In this document: one piece after another, positions 24,260 through 32,838 of the stretch
How positions within the stretch are numbered: the stretch's first letter is position 1
Layout: the number at the start of each line of letters is the position of its first letter
Source: Clostridium luticellarii
Lineage (GTDB): Bacteria > Bacillota > Clostridia > Clostridiales > Clostridiaceae
NCBI RefSeq assembly: GCF_002995845.1
Contig: NZ_PVXP01000019.1
Span: 1 to 53,034 of the forward strand
Length of the DNA stretch: 53,034 nt
Direction of reading: 5' to 3'
Made by a program: the position numbers and the translations under genes
The notes under the pieces: model-generated
What the model was told of the DNA's origin: nothing
Database searches by the model: none
What the model saw: only the letters and a program-made list of their open reading frames with translations

Positions 24260-25912
24260 TTGGCGGATACTTATAATATACTGATTAAATTCATGGAAAG
24301 AGCAGCACTTTTAATAATCTGCCTATTCATAATAACCAGAATACAGCGCTTTAGAAATATATTTCAAAAAGAAAATTATACAAAGAAAGATCTTTTCATA
24401 ATCTCATTGATCTTCAGCATTTTTTCAGTGGCTGGAACCTACACTGGTCTTAGGGTAGAGGGTTCTCTTGTAAATGTTAGAATAGTCACCATAATATCAG
24501 GAGGTATATTGTTTGGTCCTTTCGTAGGAATAACCTCCGGTGTAATATCAGGCCTCCACAGATATTTGATAGACATAAACGGCATTACCTCTCTCCCCTG
24601 TCTGATAAGCAGTGTAACCGCTGGAATAACTGCAGGATTCATAAACACCAGGCTCAAAAAGAAATACAGATGGATAGCAGGTATAATAACCGGTATGCTC
24701 TGTGAAACTCTAACCATGGTGCTCATAGTGATCTTTGCAAGACCTTACAGTATAGGAATCGATATAATTTCAAAAATTGCAATTCCCATGATAATCGGTG
24801 AGGTCAACGTGGGATTCATAGTACTTCTGGTACAAAATGTAGAGGATGAAAAAGACATGATAGCTGCCAGACAGGCAAAACTGGCTCTTGACATAGCAAA
24901 TAAAACCCTGCCCTATTTCAGAAAAATAAACAGTGATTCTCTGGATAAGATATGTTACATAATAAAAACCGATATAAAAGCAGATGCTGTATCCATAACA
25001 GACAACAAATATATACTCGCCTATACGGGAGTTGGAGAAGAATATTACAATATAGGCACACATATACTGAACGATACCACCAAGGAAGCTATATCAAGTG
25101 GAAACATAATAATAAAAGACGACCATATAGACAACAGGAGTCCAAAGCTCAAATCGGCCATCATAATACCTTTAAAAGACAAGGAAGAAGTCATAGGAGC
25201 CCTGAAGATATACTACGTGAAGGCCCACAAGATAACCTATTCTCTAAAAAGCCTGGCTGTAGGACTCTCCCAGATTATATCCACCCTTATGGAAGTTTCT
25301 AAAGTGGAACAGATTAAAGAGATGGCAGACAAAGCTGAAATCAAGGCTCTTCAGACAAAAATAAATCCTCATTTTCTGTTCAACGCATTAAATGCCATAG
25401 CTTCATTTATAAGAATAAACCCTGACAAGGCAAGAGAACTTATAATAAATCTTTCAAGCTATTTGAGATTTAATCTGGAACTGAACGATGAATTCATACC
25501 TATAAAAAGTGAATTGAAACAGGTGAGGGACTATATAGAAATAGAAAAAGCCCGTTTTGGAACAAAGCTGAATATGGTATATGATATAGATGAGGTGGAT
25601 ATAAAAGTACCCAGCCTTATAATACAGCCCCTGGTTGAAAATGCAATAATACACGGAATATTGAAATCAAAAGGTCCCGGTACTGTGAAAATAAGCGTGA
25701 AGAACATGGGCCATGAAGTAAAGGTATCGGTGGAAGACAGTGGAGTTGGAATAAGCCAGAAAGTCATTGAAAAGATATATCACGATAATATGCCCGAAAA
25801 CAAAATCGGACTTTACAATGTACATTCCAGATTGAAACTCATATACGGCCAGGGACTCAAAATCGAAAGATTGGAAAGAGGCACAAAAATAGAATTTTAT
25901 GTTAGAAGGTGA
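24260..25912 (+). CDS. LytS/YpdA-type sensor histidine kinase
   Basis: A membrane sensor kinase of about 550 residues. The first about 200 residues form the 5TM LYT receptor region ('GGILFGPFVGITSGVISGLH'), then a GAF-like domain (about 220-340), then the His_kinase domain with the phosphoacceptor in 'KINPHFLFNALNAIASF' and an HATPase domain ('LIIQPLVENAIIHGI', 'VEDSGVGIS'). The start is TTG 24260, 6 nt after AGGAGG; the in-frame GTG at 24212 would place the SD inside the gene. It is followed directly by a LytTR regulator and an OFA transporter, the arrangement of pyruvate-responsive systems. Confidence 0.9.
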   Translation: MADTYNILIKFMERAALLIICLFIITRIQRFRNIFQKENYTKKDLFIISLIFSIFSVAGTYTGLRVEGSLVNVRIVTIISGGILFGPFVGITSGVISGLHRYLIDINGITSLPCLISSVTAGITAGFINTRLKKKYRWIAGIITGMLCETLTMVLIVIFARPYSIGIDIISKIAIPMIIGEVNVGFIVLLVQNVEDEKDMIAARQAKLALDIANKTLPYFRKINSDSLDKICYIIKTDIKADAVSITDNKYILAYTGVGEEYYNIGTHILNDTTKEAISSGNIIIKDDHIDNRSPKLKSAIIIPLKDKEEVIGALKIYYVKAHKITYSLKSLAVGLSQIISTLMEVSKVEQIKEMADKAEIKALQTKINPHFLFNALNAIASFIRINPDKARELIINLSSYLRFNLELNDEFIPIKSELKQVRDYIEIEKARFGTKLNMVYDIDEVDIKVPSLIIQPLVENAIIHGILKSKGPGTVKISVKNMGHEVKVSVEDSGVGISQKVIEKIYHDNMPENKIGLYNVHSRLKLIYGQGLKIERLERGTKIEFYVRR

Positions 25913-25916
25913 GTTT

Positions 25917-26639
25917 GTGAAGGCAATAATAGCAGAAGATGAATTTACAGCCAGAGAGGAATTGAAATACTTTATAAAAAACTACAGCAGTATTGAAATT
26001 GAAGGTGAATTTGAGGATGGCCTGGATGTGCTTAAATTCATTCAGCAAAATGAAATTGATGTCATATTTCTGGATATAAACATACCCTCCATAGATGGAG
26101 TTATGCTTGCCAAGAATATAAGCAAATTTTCAAAAAAACCATATATAATATTTATCACAGCTTACAGAGAATACGCTGTGGAGGCTTTTGAGCTAGAAGC
26201 TTTCGACTATATATTGAAGCCCTATGATGAATCCAGAATAAAATCCATGCTAAAGAAGCTTCAAATGGCCTATGAGGAAAAGAACCACAGTTCACCTAAA
26301 AAAAGTATGCTGAATAAGATAAATTTATGGAAAAATGACAAGATCATAGTAGTTGACATGGACAATATATATTACTGCTGTGCCAAGGAGAGAATAACTG
26401 TGGTATACACAAAAGATCAGGAATACTTTGTAAACGAAAGTATATCTGATTTTTACAGTACTCTTCCAAAAAGTAAATTTTTTAAATGCCATAGATCCTA
26501 CATCGTAAACATAGCTAAAATAAAGGAGATAATTCCCTGGTTCAACAATACCTATAATCTGAAACTTGATGGTATGGAGTTTCAGGTTCCAGTGAGCAGA
26601 AGCAACGTAAAAGAATTCAGGAAAATAATGAACATATAG
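25917..26639 (+). CDS. LytTR-type response regulator
   Basis: A 240-residue regulator: receiver domain with acidic pocket 'IAEDEFTAREEL', phospho-Asp in 'VIFLDINIPSIDGV' and Lys in 'FDYILKPYDE', followed by a LytTR DNA-binding domain ('KFFKCHRSYIVNIAKIKEI', 'FQVPVSRSNVKEFRKIM'). The GTG start lies 4 nt after the kinase stop, so translation is coupled. The likely target is the transporter gene downstream, whose upstream region carries a candidate LytTR direct repeat. Confidence 0.92.
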   Translation: MKAIIAEDEFTAREELKYFIKNYSSIEIEGEFEDGLDVLKFIQQNEIDVIFLDINIPSIDGVMLAKNISKFSKKPYIIFITAYREYAVEAFELEAFDYILKPYDESRIKSMLKKLQMAYEEKNHSSPKKSMLNKINLWKNDKIIVVDMDNIYYCCAKERITVVYTKDQEYFVNESISDFYSTLPKSKFFKCHRSYIVNIAKIKEIIPWFNNTYNLKLDGMEFQVPVSRSNVKEFRKIMNI

Positions 26640-26661
26640 CTGCACTTCATGCAGCTTTTTT
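26638..26661 (+). terminator. Rho-independent terminator after the LytTR regulator
   Basis: Perfect 7-bp stem AGCTGCA / TGCAGCT (26638-26644, 26650-26656), loop CTTCA, then TTTTTT. The stem includes the last bases of the stop codon. It separates the two-component genes from the transporter gene. Confidence 0.85.
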
Positions 26662-26709
26662 GACATTTCATTCACAAATTGTGAAGTTACAATCTACCGG
26701 CCCTATAAT
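26662..26709 (+). promoter_or_regulatory. Candidate LytTR-controlled promoter of the OFA transporter
   Basis: GACATTTCAT (26662-26671), then 11 nt, then GAAGTTACAA (26683-26692): a 21-nt-period direct repeat in which the first half is one base away from the GGCATTTCAT half-site I recall for E. coli YpdB. TATAAT follows at 26704-26709 without a proper -35, as for an activator-dependent promoter. The second half-site matches poorly. Confidence 0.5.
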
Positions 26710-26741
26710 AATATCAACAAATGATTTAAGAGGTGAATGAA

Positions 26742-27953
26742 ATGAAAAGCATATCAAAGAATAATCGCTGGCTGATAGTATTGGGCTCTGTAATCGTACA
26801 ATTGGGATTGGGTACAATTTATACCTGGAGTTTATTCAATCAACCTATTGTAAACAAATTTGGCTGGGATTTGAATAAGGTAGCTCTTACATTTTCCATT
26901 ACCAGTTTTGCACTGTCGTTTTCCACACTTGCCTCGGGAAAGCTTCAGGAAAAACTAGGAATAAGAAAATTGATCTCCCTATGTGGAATAACTCTTGGAA
27001 TAGGATTGATTTTAACTTCTACCGCATCTTCCCTTCCAATATTGTACATCACAGCAGGTGTAATCGTTGGAGCTTCAGATGGTATAGGCTATATGACAAC
27101 ATTGTCTAACTGTATAAAATGGTTTCCTGATAAAAAAGGTCTCATATCTGGAATATCTGTAGGTGCTTATGGATGCGGAAGTTTGTTGTTCAAATATATA
27201 AATGGTGGATTTATCGCTTCAAAAGGCGTATCCGGTGCTTTCCTTATCTGGGGTGTTTTAGCCATGATACTTGTATTCTCGGGAGCACAGCTGTTAAAAG
27301 ATGCAGTTTCTCAAAATACATCCTCCTCAAAAGATGCAGATTTCACTGTAAAGGAAATGCTGAAAACCAAAGAAGCATATCTGCTGTTTATATCCTTGTT
27401 TACTGTCTGCATGAGCGGTCTGTATCTTATAGGAATTGTAAAGGATATAGGCGTAAAATTGGTCGGCATAGACGCTTCCACTGCTGCAAATGCAGTGGCA
27501 TTGGTAGCAATATTCAACACACTTGGCAGAATAGTTCTCGGATCCTTGTCCGATAAGATTGAAAGGACAAAACTTATTTCCGCCTCACTCTTAGTGACAA
27601 CTGCTGCCACCTTTGTACTGAGTTTCGGACATTTGAATTTTACGGTTTTCTTTGTCTGCGTGAGCGCAATAGCCTTTTGTTTTGGAGGCAATATCACAGT
27701 ATTCCCCCCTGTAGTAGGAGAATTTTTCGGGCTGAGAAATCAAACCAAAAACTATGGAATCATATATCAGGGTTTCGGTCTTGGTGCACTTGCAGGTTCA
27801 TTCATAGCAGGTATTGCAGGTGGTTTCAAGGAAACATTTATAATAATGGGAATACTTTGTGCAGCTTCCTCCATCATACTGGCATTTATAAAGCCGCCGG
27901 TAGCTTCAAAAATCAAATCCTTCAAATTGGATTTCGATAAAAACATCGCCTAG
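26742..27953 (+). CDS. OFA family MFS transporter (YhjX-like, candidate pyruvate or organic-acid carrier)
   Basis: A 403-residue, 12-span major facilitator of the oxalate/formate antiporter group: 'GLGTIYTWSLFNQPIVNKFG', 'YMTTLSNCIKWFPDKKGLIS' and 'FPPVVGEFFGLRNQTKNYG' are family signatures. E. coli YhjX of this group is induced by pyruvate through YpdA/YpdB, and the genes just upstream are a LytS/LytTR pair. The start is ATG 26742, 6 nt after AGAGGTG. The substrate is inferred from context only; oxalate, formate and lactate-type acids remain possible. Confidence 0.85.
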   Translation: MKSISKNNRWLIVLGSVIVQLGLGTIYTWSLFNQPIVNKFGWDLNKVALTFSITSFALSFSTLASGKLQEKLGIRKLISLCGITLGIGLILTSTASSLPILYITAGVIVGASDGIGYMTTLSNCIKWFPDKKGLISGISVGAYGCGSLLFKYINGGFIASKGVSGAFLIWGVLAMILVFSGAQLLKDAVSQNTSSSKDADFTVKEMLKTKEAYLLFISLFTVCMSGLYLIGIVKDIGVKLVGIDASTAANAVALVAIFNTLGRIVLGSLSDKIERTKLISASLLVTTAATFVLSFGHLNFTVFFVCVSAIAFCFGGNITVFPPVVGEFFGLRNQTKNYGIIYQGFGLGALAGSFIAGIAGGFKETFIIMGILCAASSIILAFIKPPVASKIKSFKLDFDKNIA

Positions 27954-27992
27954 ACTTTTTTAATAAAGTCAGACCTTTATCTTAAAATATAA

Positions 27993-28036
27993 AAGGCAGT
28001 TATAAAATCCTTCGCATAGAATTTTACAGCTGCCTT
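27993..28036. terminator. Bidirectional terminator between convergent genes
   Basis: AAGGCAG...ATAAAAT (27993-28008) pairs imperfectly with ATTTTA...CTGCCTT (28021-28036). T-rich sequence follows on both strands, serving the OFA transporter (+) and the XRE gene (-). Confidence 0.75.
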
Positions 28037-28085
28037 GGTTTCTTTATTTAAATTGAAAATATTTATTTATGAGAAGTTCCGTTCA

Positions 28086-28307
28086 TCATGCACTTAATAT
28101 TAAATCATCGATTTTACAGCCAAGTATTTTTGCTATTACAGCAACTTTTTCAAAACTTGGATTTTTCTTATCTCCTCTCTCCAGTTCTTCTAAATAAGAT
28201 TTTGAAATTGAAGTTTCAAAACTGGTATCCTTAGTAAGATTCTGAACATCTAAGGTAGTGTAGCCTAAACTCATCCTTATATCCCGAATTTTTTTTCCGT
28301 TTAACAT
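28086..28307 (-). CDS. Small XRE-family HTH protein
   Basis: A 73-residue stand-alone helix-turn-helix protein: 'KKIRDIRMSLGYTTLDVQNL' is helices 1-2, 'SISKSYLEELERGDKKNPSF' the recognition helix and following loop, and 'VIAKILGCKIDDLIL' helix 5. The sequence between helices 2 and 3 is a few residues longer than usual. No partner domain is present. It is divergent from birA and a 14-bp-arm palindrome lies between the two genes; autoregulation through it is possible. Confidence 0.85.
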   Translation of the reverse strand: MLNGKKIRDIRMSLGYTTLDVQNLTKDTSFETSISKSYLEELERGDKKNPSFEKVAVIAKILGCKIDDLILSA

Positions 28308-28404
28308 AAGAAAACCCCCTATTTAATATTAACTTCTCTAATTAAATTATATTACTTTTCTATAAAAATTTATAGCGGAGTTTTGTTATTAAATTGTTAT
28401 TTTT

Positions 28405-28440
28405 TTATAACACAGTTTAAATATACAAACTGTGTTATAA
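28405..28440. promoter_or_regulatory. Long perfect palindrome (operator) upstream of birA
   Basis: TTATAACACAGTTT (28405-28418) and AAACTGTGTTATAA (28427-28440) are 14-bp perfect arms around an 8-nt centre. The right arm contains a TATAAT (28436-28441) pointing toward birA, so binding would block it. The bound protein could be BirA or the divergent XRE regulator; the sequence does not resemble the GTTAAC-type BirA box that I know. Confidence 0.75.
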
Positions 28441-28472
28441 TATTATTAACAATACGAAAAGGTGGGTTTTAC

Positions 28473-29459
28473 ATGAAATATGAAGTCCTCAATTTATTGA
28501 AAAAAAATACTGAAACATTTCTATCCGGACAGCTTATAAGTGAAAAACTGGGAGTAAGCCGCACCTCTATATGGAAATACATAAAATCACTAAAAGAAGA
28601 GGGATATAAAATAGATTCCTCCTCCAAAAAAGGTTATAGACTGACAGGTCTTCCTGATATACTCACTTATGAAGAGCTCAAAGAATATGTAAATACAAAA
28701 TACATAGGGAAAAATATTATACATTTTGAAAGCATAGATTCTACAAATGACAGGGCAAAGAAATTGTCTGAACAGGGAGCAGAACATGGAACTGTGGTAA
28801 TATCAGAAGAGCAGGCAGGTGGAAAAGGCAGGCTTGGAAGAATCTGGTGTTCCCCCAAGTACAAGGGAATATCTATGACCATAATATTAAGACCAAATAT
28901 AGATCCTATGGAAGCCTCTCAAATAACTCAGATAGCCGCCGCTTCCATGATAAACAGCTTAAAGGAATTCAACATAGACGCCAAAGTAAAATGGCCAAAT
29001 GACATAATAATAAATGGTAAAAAGGTATGCGGAATTCTAACCGAAATGAGCGGTGAATTGAACAAAGTAAACTACGTAATTGTGGGAATAGGCATAAATG
29101 CCAATATGGATAAGTATGATTTCTCAAAAGATCTGCTGGATAAAGCTACTTCCATTAAAATAGAAACAAAATCCAACATAAACAGGAAAGCTCTAGTGGG
29201 AGCTCTGCTGAATGAATTTGAAATTCTATACACGGAATTTCAGGAAAAAGGAAAGATAAACCTTTCCGTAGAAATATGCAAAAATAACTCAGCTGTCATA
29301 GGTAAAAATATAAAAATAATCAAAAATACCCAGGAAAGCTGTGCAAAGGCAGTGGATTTGGACGGAAAGGGAAGATTGATAGTTAAACATAAAGATGGAT
29401 CTCTTGAGAAACTCATATCCGGGGAGATTTCCATAAGAGGACTGGACAGCTATATTTAG
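28473..29459 (+). CDS. birA: Bifunctional biotin-protein ligase / biotin operon repressor
   Basis: Attaches biotin to carboxylases and can repress biotin genes. The N-terminal winged helix (residues about 1-62, 'GVSRTSIWKYIKSLKEEGYK') is present, so it is the regulatory type. The ligase core has 'ESIDSTNDRAKKLSEQGAEH', the biotin loop 'EEQAGGKGRLGRIWCSPKYK', 'VKWPNDIIINGKKVCGILTE' and 'VIVGIGINAN', followed by the C-terminal SH3-like domain. The start is ATG 28473 with AGGTGG upstream. Length is 328 residues. Confidence 0.93.
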   Translation: MKYEVLNLLKKNTETFLSGQLISEKLGVSRTSIWKYIKSLKEEGYKIDSSSKKGYRLTGLPDILTYEELKEYVNTKYIGKNIIHFESIDSTNDRAKKLSEQGAEHGTVVISEEQAGGKGRLGRIWCSPKYKGISMTIILRPNIDPMEASQITQIAAASMINSLKEFNIDAKVKWPNDIIINGKKVCGILTEMSGELNKVNYVIVGIGINANMDKYDFSKDLLDKATSIKIETKSNINRKALVGALLNEFEILYTEFQEKGKINLSVEICKNNSAVIGKNIKIIKNTQESCAKAVDLDGKGRLIVKHKDGSLEKLISGEISIRGLDSYI

Positions 29460-29617
29460 TTTTTGTCCAGTATCCTCAAGGTCAAAAACACGGTATGCAC
29501 TTCACATCTTTTATTTCTATGTTTAAAATAAATCAAAATAGTAAATTATAATATGGAATCTTTCTTAAATTTTAGCTGGAATTTGCTAACAAAAATACTT
29601 TTAAGGACGTGTATAAT

Positions 29618-30784
29618 ATGATTTTGATAAAAAACATAGAAGTATTTGATCCAAAACCCATAGGTAAAAAAAATATATTTATATGTTTCGACAAAATAGC
29701 ATATATATCTCATAGTGTAAATATCCCGGACAGGAATTTTCCCCAGGTGGAGATACTGGATGGTACAGGATTAAAAGCCATTCCCGGGCTGATTGACCTT
29801 CACATACATATAAACGGCGGTGGAGGCGAAGGTGGATTTTACAACAGAACTCCGGAATTGAATCTTACAAAATTTACGTTAAATGGTATTACAACCTGTG
29901 TAGGTCTTTTGGGTACAGATGGAATTACGAGAAATATGGCAGGTCTCATAGCAAAGTCAAAAGCTCTCGAGTCAGAGGGCATAACCACATACTGCTGGAC
30001 AGGATGTTATAGTGTCCCCACAAGAACTCTGACAGACAGTGTGCGCGGTGACATTGTCACTGTAGATAAAATAATAGGAGCTGGTGAAATAGCTGTTTCC
30101 GATCACAGGGGAAGCCACCCTTCGGAGGAAGATCTAATACATCTAGCCTGTGAAACCAGAGTAGGCGGCCTTATTTCAGGTAAATGCGGTGTACTTCACA
30201 TGCACCTGGGAGATGGTAAAAAGGGAATGGCTCCCATATTTGATATGGTAGAGGATTCGGATATGCCATTTCAAAATTTACTGCCTACACATCTCAACAG
30301 AAACAAACTATTATTAAAACAATCCATAGAATATTTAAAAATAGGAGGTTTTGTTGATATAACCACCGGCATTAAAAATGAAGGCGATGAAGCTGTAAGC
30401 TCCGCCGAGTTGTACACAGCAATACTAAAAGAAAATATTTCTCCCTACCATGTGACCATGAGTTCTGATGCAGGAGGAAGCATGCCTTTTTTCGACAGCA
30501 GAGGAAAACTTACCAAATTATCTATAGGTATGCCATCTACTGACATGGACTCTGTAAGGGAATCCATTGAAAAAGGTCTTTCCATGGAACTGGCACTTAT
30601 TCCCTTCACTGAATCTCCTGCCAAATTTCTTAAATTTAAGAATAAAGGCATAATAGCAGAGGGCTATGATGCAGATTTAGTCTTACTTGACAGCAAATTA
30701 AATATCCATACCGTCATAAGCAGGGGAAAAATTATGGTGCAAAATTATAGGCCTCTTGTATATGGAACTTTTGAAACCAAATAG
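29618..30784 (+). CDS. iadA: Isoaspartyl dipeptidase (beta-aspartyl peptidase)
   Basis: An amidohydrolase that cleaves beta-aspartyl dipeptides from damaged proteins or peptidoglycan. 'PGLIDLHIHINGGGGEGGF' carries the HxH metal motif; 'GEIAVSDHRGSHPSEED', 'VLHMHLGDG', 'LPTHLNRN' and 'SSDAGGSMPFFD' supply the remaining ligands and substrate loops in the IadA order. The position of the bridging carbamoyl-Lys appears to be Glu in 'GEIAVSDH', which I note only from eye alignment. The start is ATG 29618 with AAGGA upstream. Length is 388 residues. Confidence 0.88.
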   Translation: MILIKNIEVFDPKPIGKKNIFICFDKIAYISHSVNIPDRNFPQVEILDGTGLKAIPGLIDLHIHINGGGGEGGFYNRTPELNLTKFTLNGITTCVGLLGTDGITRNMAGLIAKSKALESEGITTYCWTGCYSVPTRTLTDSVRGDIVTVDKIIGAGEIAVSDHRGSHPSEEDLIHLACETRVGGLISGKCGVLHMHLGDGKKGMAPIFDMVEDSDMPFQNLLPTHLNRNKLLLKQSIEYLKIGGFVDITTGIKNEGDEAVSSAELYTAILKENISPYHVTMSSDAGGSMPFFDSRGKLTKLSIGMPSTDMDSVRESIEKGLSMELALIPFTESPAKFLKFKNKGIIAEGYDADLVLLDSKLNIHTVISRGKIMVQNYRPLVYGTFETK

Positions 30785-30807
30785 AGCGAGTCTTTCACCC
30801 TCTCTAT

Positions 30808-31734
30808 TTAAAACTTCATTTTTTCTATATAGCTTTCTGCAGTAGTTGCCGCTATGGCACCGTCTGCTGCTGCAGTCACAATCTGCCTTAAAGATTTTTT
30901 TCTTACATCTCCCGCTGCAAACACCCCTTCAATATTGGTCCTCATTTCTTCATCTGTTATAATATATCCTTTTTCATCCATTTTTATTATTTCCCTGAAT
31001 AGCTGTGATACTGGATCATATCCTACAAATACAAAACATCCGTCTACTTTTAATTTTCTTGTTTCACCTGTAATTTTATTTTTTACGACCAATTGTTCAA
31101 GTGCTTCTTTTCCCTTGGCTTCTTCCACGACAGAATTCCATATGAACTTTATTTTGGAATTGTGAAAAGCTCTATCCTGAAGATATTTTGTCGCTCTGAG
31201 AGAATCCCTCCTGTGTATGACTATTACATTTTCTGCAAACTTTGAAAGGTATATAGCTTCTGTAATAGCTGAATTCCCTCCACCTATCACTGCTACATCA
31301 AGACCAGTAAAAAAGTCGGCATCGCAGGTCGCACAATAAGAAATTCCTCTTCCCCTCAGCTGCTCCTCGTTTTTAAAACCTGAAAGCCTTGGATTGGCAC
31401 CTGTGGCAATTATTATTGTCCTGGATCTATAACTGTCTCTTTTACCTTTTAAAACTTTAATTGCCCCATCTATATCTGTATCAGCTATATCGTCCTCCAT
31501 AAACTTTACACCGAAGCTTGAAGCCTGATTTTTCATTCTTTCACTTAAACTGCTCCCCGTACAATTTTCAATAGAACCTGGATAATTTTCAATTTCAGCT
31601 GTTGTAGTCACCTGTCCACCGTATTCCGCCTTTTCTATCAATAAGGTATCCATTTTAGATCTTGCTGCATAAAGTCCTGCGGAAAGCCCTGCTGGTCCTC
31701 CTCCAATTATTATGCAATCATATATATGTTCCAT
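30808..31734 (-). CDS. trxB: Thioredoxin reductase-like flavoprotein
   Basis: A 308-residue FAD/NADPH disulfide reductase. The FAD motif 'CIIIGGGPAGLSAGLYAARS' is N-terminal; the redox pair is in 'YCATCDADFF' (CxxC near residues 132-135), the NADPH motif in 'VAVIGGGNSAITEA', and 'GVFAAGDVRKKSLRQIVTAA' closes the FAD site. The start is ATG 31734, 6 nt after GGGAGG; an upstream extension lacks support. No thioredoxin gene is adjacent, so it may serve thioredoxin or a glutaredoxin-like partner elsewhere. Some clostridial relatives use ferredoxin, but the GxGxxA NADPH motif is intact here. Confidence 0.87.
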   Translation of the reverse strand: MEHIYDCIIIGGGPAGLSAGLYAARSKMDTLLIEKAEYGGQVTTTAEIENYPGSIENCTGSSLSERMKNQASSFGVKFMEDDIADTDIDGAIKVLKGKRDSYRSRTIIIATGANPRLSGFKNEEQLRGRGISYCATCDADFFTGLDVAVIGGGNSAITEAIYLSKFAENVIVIHRRDSLRATKYLQDRAFHNSKIKFIWNSVVEEAKGKEALEQLVVKNKITGETRKLKVDGCFVFVGYDPVSQLFREIIKMDEKGYIITDEEMRTNIEGVFAAGDVRKKSLRQIVTAAADGAIAATTAESYIEKMKF

Positions 31735-31804
31735 TTTGTACCTCCCAGTATTTTCAAAGTATAAATAGATAATAGGTTTTATCATTAAAATGATATTTCC
31801 TTAT

Positions 31805-32536
31805 CTATATTATATCCCCATTAGTGGCTACTGTCACTTCCCTATAGGGAATTATGATACCGGACTGAAGCATGGCCCTTTTCACTGCATTTACAATTCC
31901 GCCGCAGCAAGGAACCTCCATCCTAACTACAGTTATACTTTTCAAATCATTATTTTTTATAATTTCTTCAAATTTTTCTTCATAGTAATCTATATCATCC
32001 AATTTTGGACATCCTATTACCACAATATGATCCTGGATAAAATCCTCATGAAAATTTGCATAGGCATAAGCTGTACAATCAGCTGCTACCAGTAGATCTG
32101 CATTTTTCAAATAAGGTGCCCTGGGATTTATAAGCTTCAATTGAACCGGCCACTGTCTGAGTTCAGATATATTTTTCAAATTCTCCCTGTGTTCTTTCTT
32201 GTCTATATTCTTTTTTGATCTTGGCATCCTTTCTATAGTCCTTGCTGCAGCTCCAGGGCATCCGCAGGGCAGGTAAGCTTTAAGAGCCAGTTTTTCCTTT
32301 TCTTTTTTCTTCTCCATAACTAACTTTTCATTGTAATCTTTACTTTCCCTTTCAACTATCTTTATTGCACCTACAGGGCATTCTGGAAGACAGTCTCCCA
32401 GTCCATCACAGTATTCATCACTTATAAGTCGAGCTTTTCCATCCACTAATTCTATAGCACCTTCATGGCAGGCATTTACACACAGGCCGCATCCATTACA
32501 TTTCTTCTCATCTATATTTACAATTTTTCTTTTCAT
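31805..32536 (-). CDS. 4Fe-4S ferredoxin-type protein with C-terminal Cys-rich domain (FrdX-like)
   Basis: A 243-residue protein with two N-terminal cluster motifs: 'CNGCGLCVNACHEGAIE' (C-x2-C-x2-C-x3-C) and the altered 'CDGLGDCLPECPVGA' in which spacing differs from CxxCxxCxxxCP. A central 'LPCGCPGAAARTI' and the C-terminal 'VIGCPKLDD' and 'EVPCCGGIVNA' add conserved Cys. Such proteins occur in anaerobes with Crp/Fnr-type HcpR regulators and hybrid cluster protein genes. Here a Crp/Fnr regulator is divergent, 302 nt away. Electron transfer in stress or nitrosative metabolism is a plausible role; this is inference. Confidence 0.8.
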   Translation of the reverse strand: MKRKIVNIDEKKCNGCGLCVNACHEGAIELVDGKARLISDEYCDGLGDCLPECPVGAIKIVERESKDYNEKLVMEKKKEKEKLALKAYLPCGCPGAAARTIERMPRSKKNIDKKEHRENLKNISELRQWPVQLKLINPRAPYLKNADLLVAADCTAYAYANFHEDFIQDHIVVIGCPKLDDIDYYEEKFEEIIKNNDLKSITVVRMEVPCCGGIVNAVKRAMLQSGIIIPYREVTVATNGDII

Positions 32537-32596
32537 GTGAATTCCTCCCTTGTTTTTATGATTACATTATAATAAAATAAAATTATATAATCCGTA

Positions 32597-32809
32597 TCTT
32601 AGGTTACCACCATGATTATATTTATCCGAACGCTACCATTGCTAATACTCCCAACGCACTCTGTGAAAGCGACTGTCATCAAATCAAAGATTTGGGACAT
32701 CTGCTTTTCTTAAAGTGAAAGATAAGCACTGCTACGCACCTGGATAAGTTCTGCTAAGGTTCAGGTGGAGAAGAGTATTTCTTATTGGCAAACTCCCCTG
32801 AACCTAAGA
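32597..32809. repeat. Probable small non-coding repeat element with terminal inverted repeats
   Basis: TCTTAGGTT (32597-32605) and AACCTAAGA (32801-32809) are 9-bp inverted ends of a 213-bp segment that is less AT-rich than its flanks and has no convincing gene. An internal hairpin AGGTTCAGG(T)GGAG / CTCCCCTGAACCT (32757-32770, 32793-32805) abuts the right end. A diverged fragment with the same 13-bp AACCTAAGAATCA lies at 44905-44917. It fills most of the 300-nt gap between the ferredoxin and Crp/Fnr genes. A MITE-like element or a structured RNA are both possible. Confidence 0.5.
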
Positions 32810-32838
32810 ATCACTTGATATTAAGGTTGTGGAAAAGT

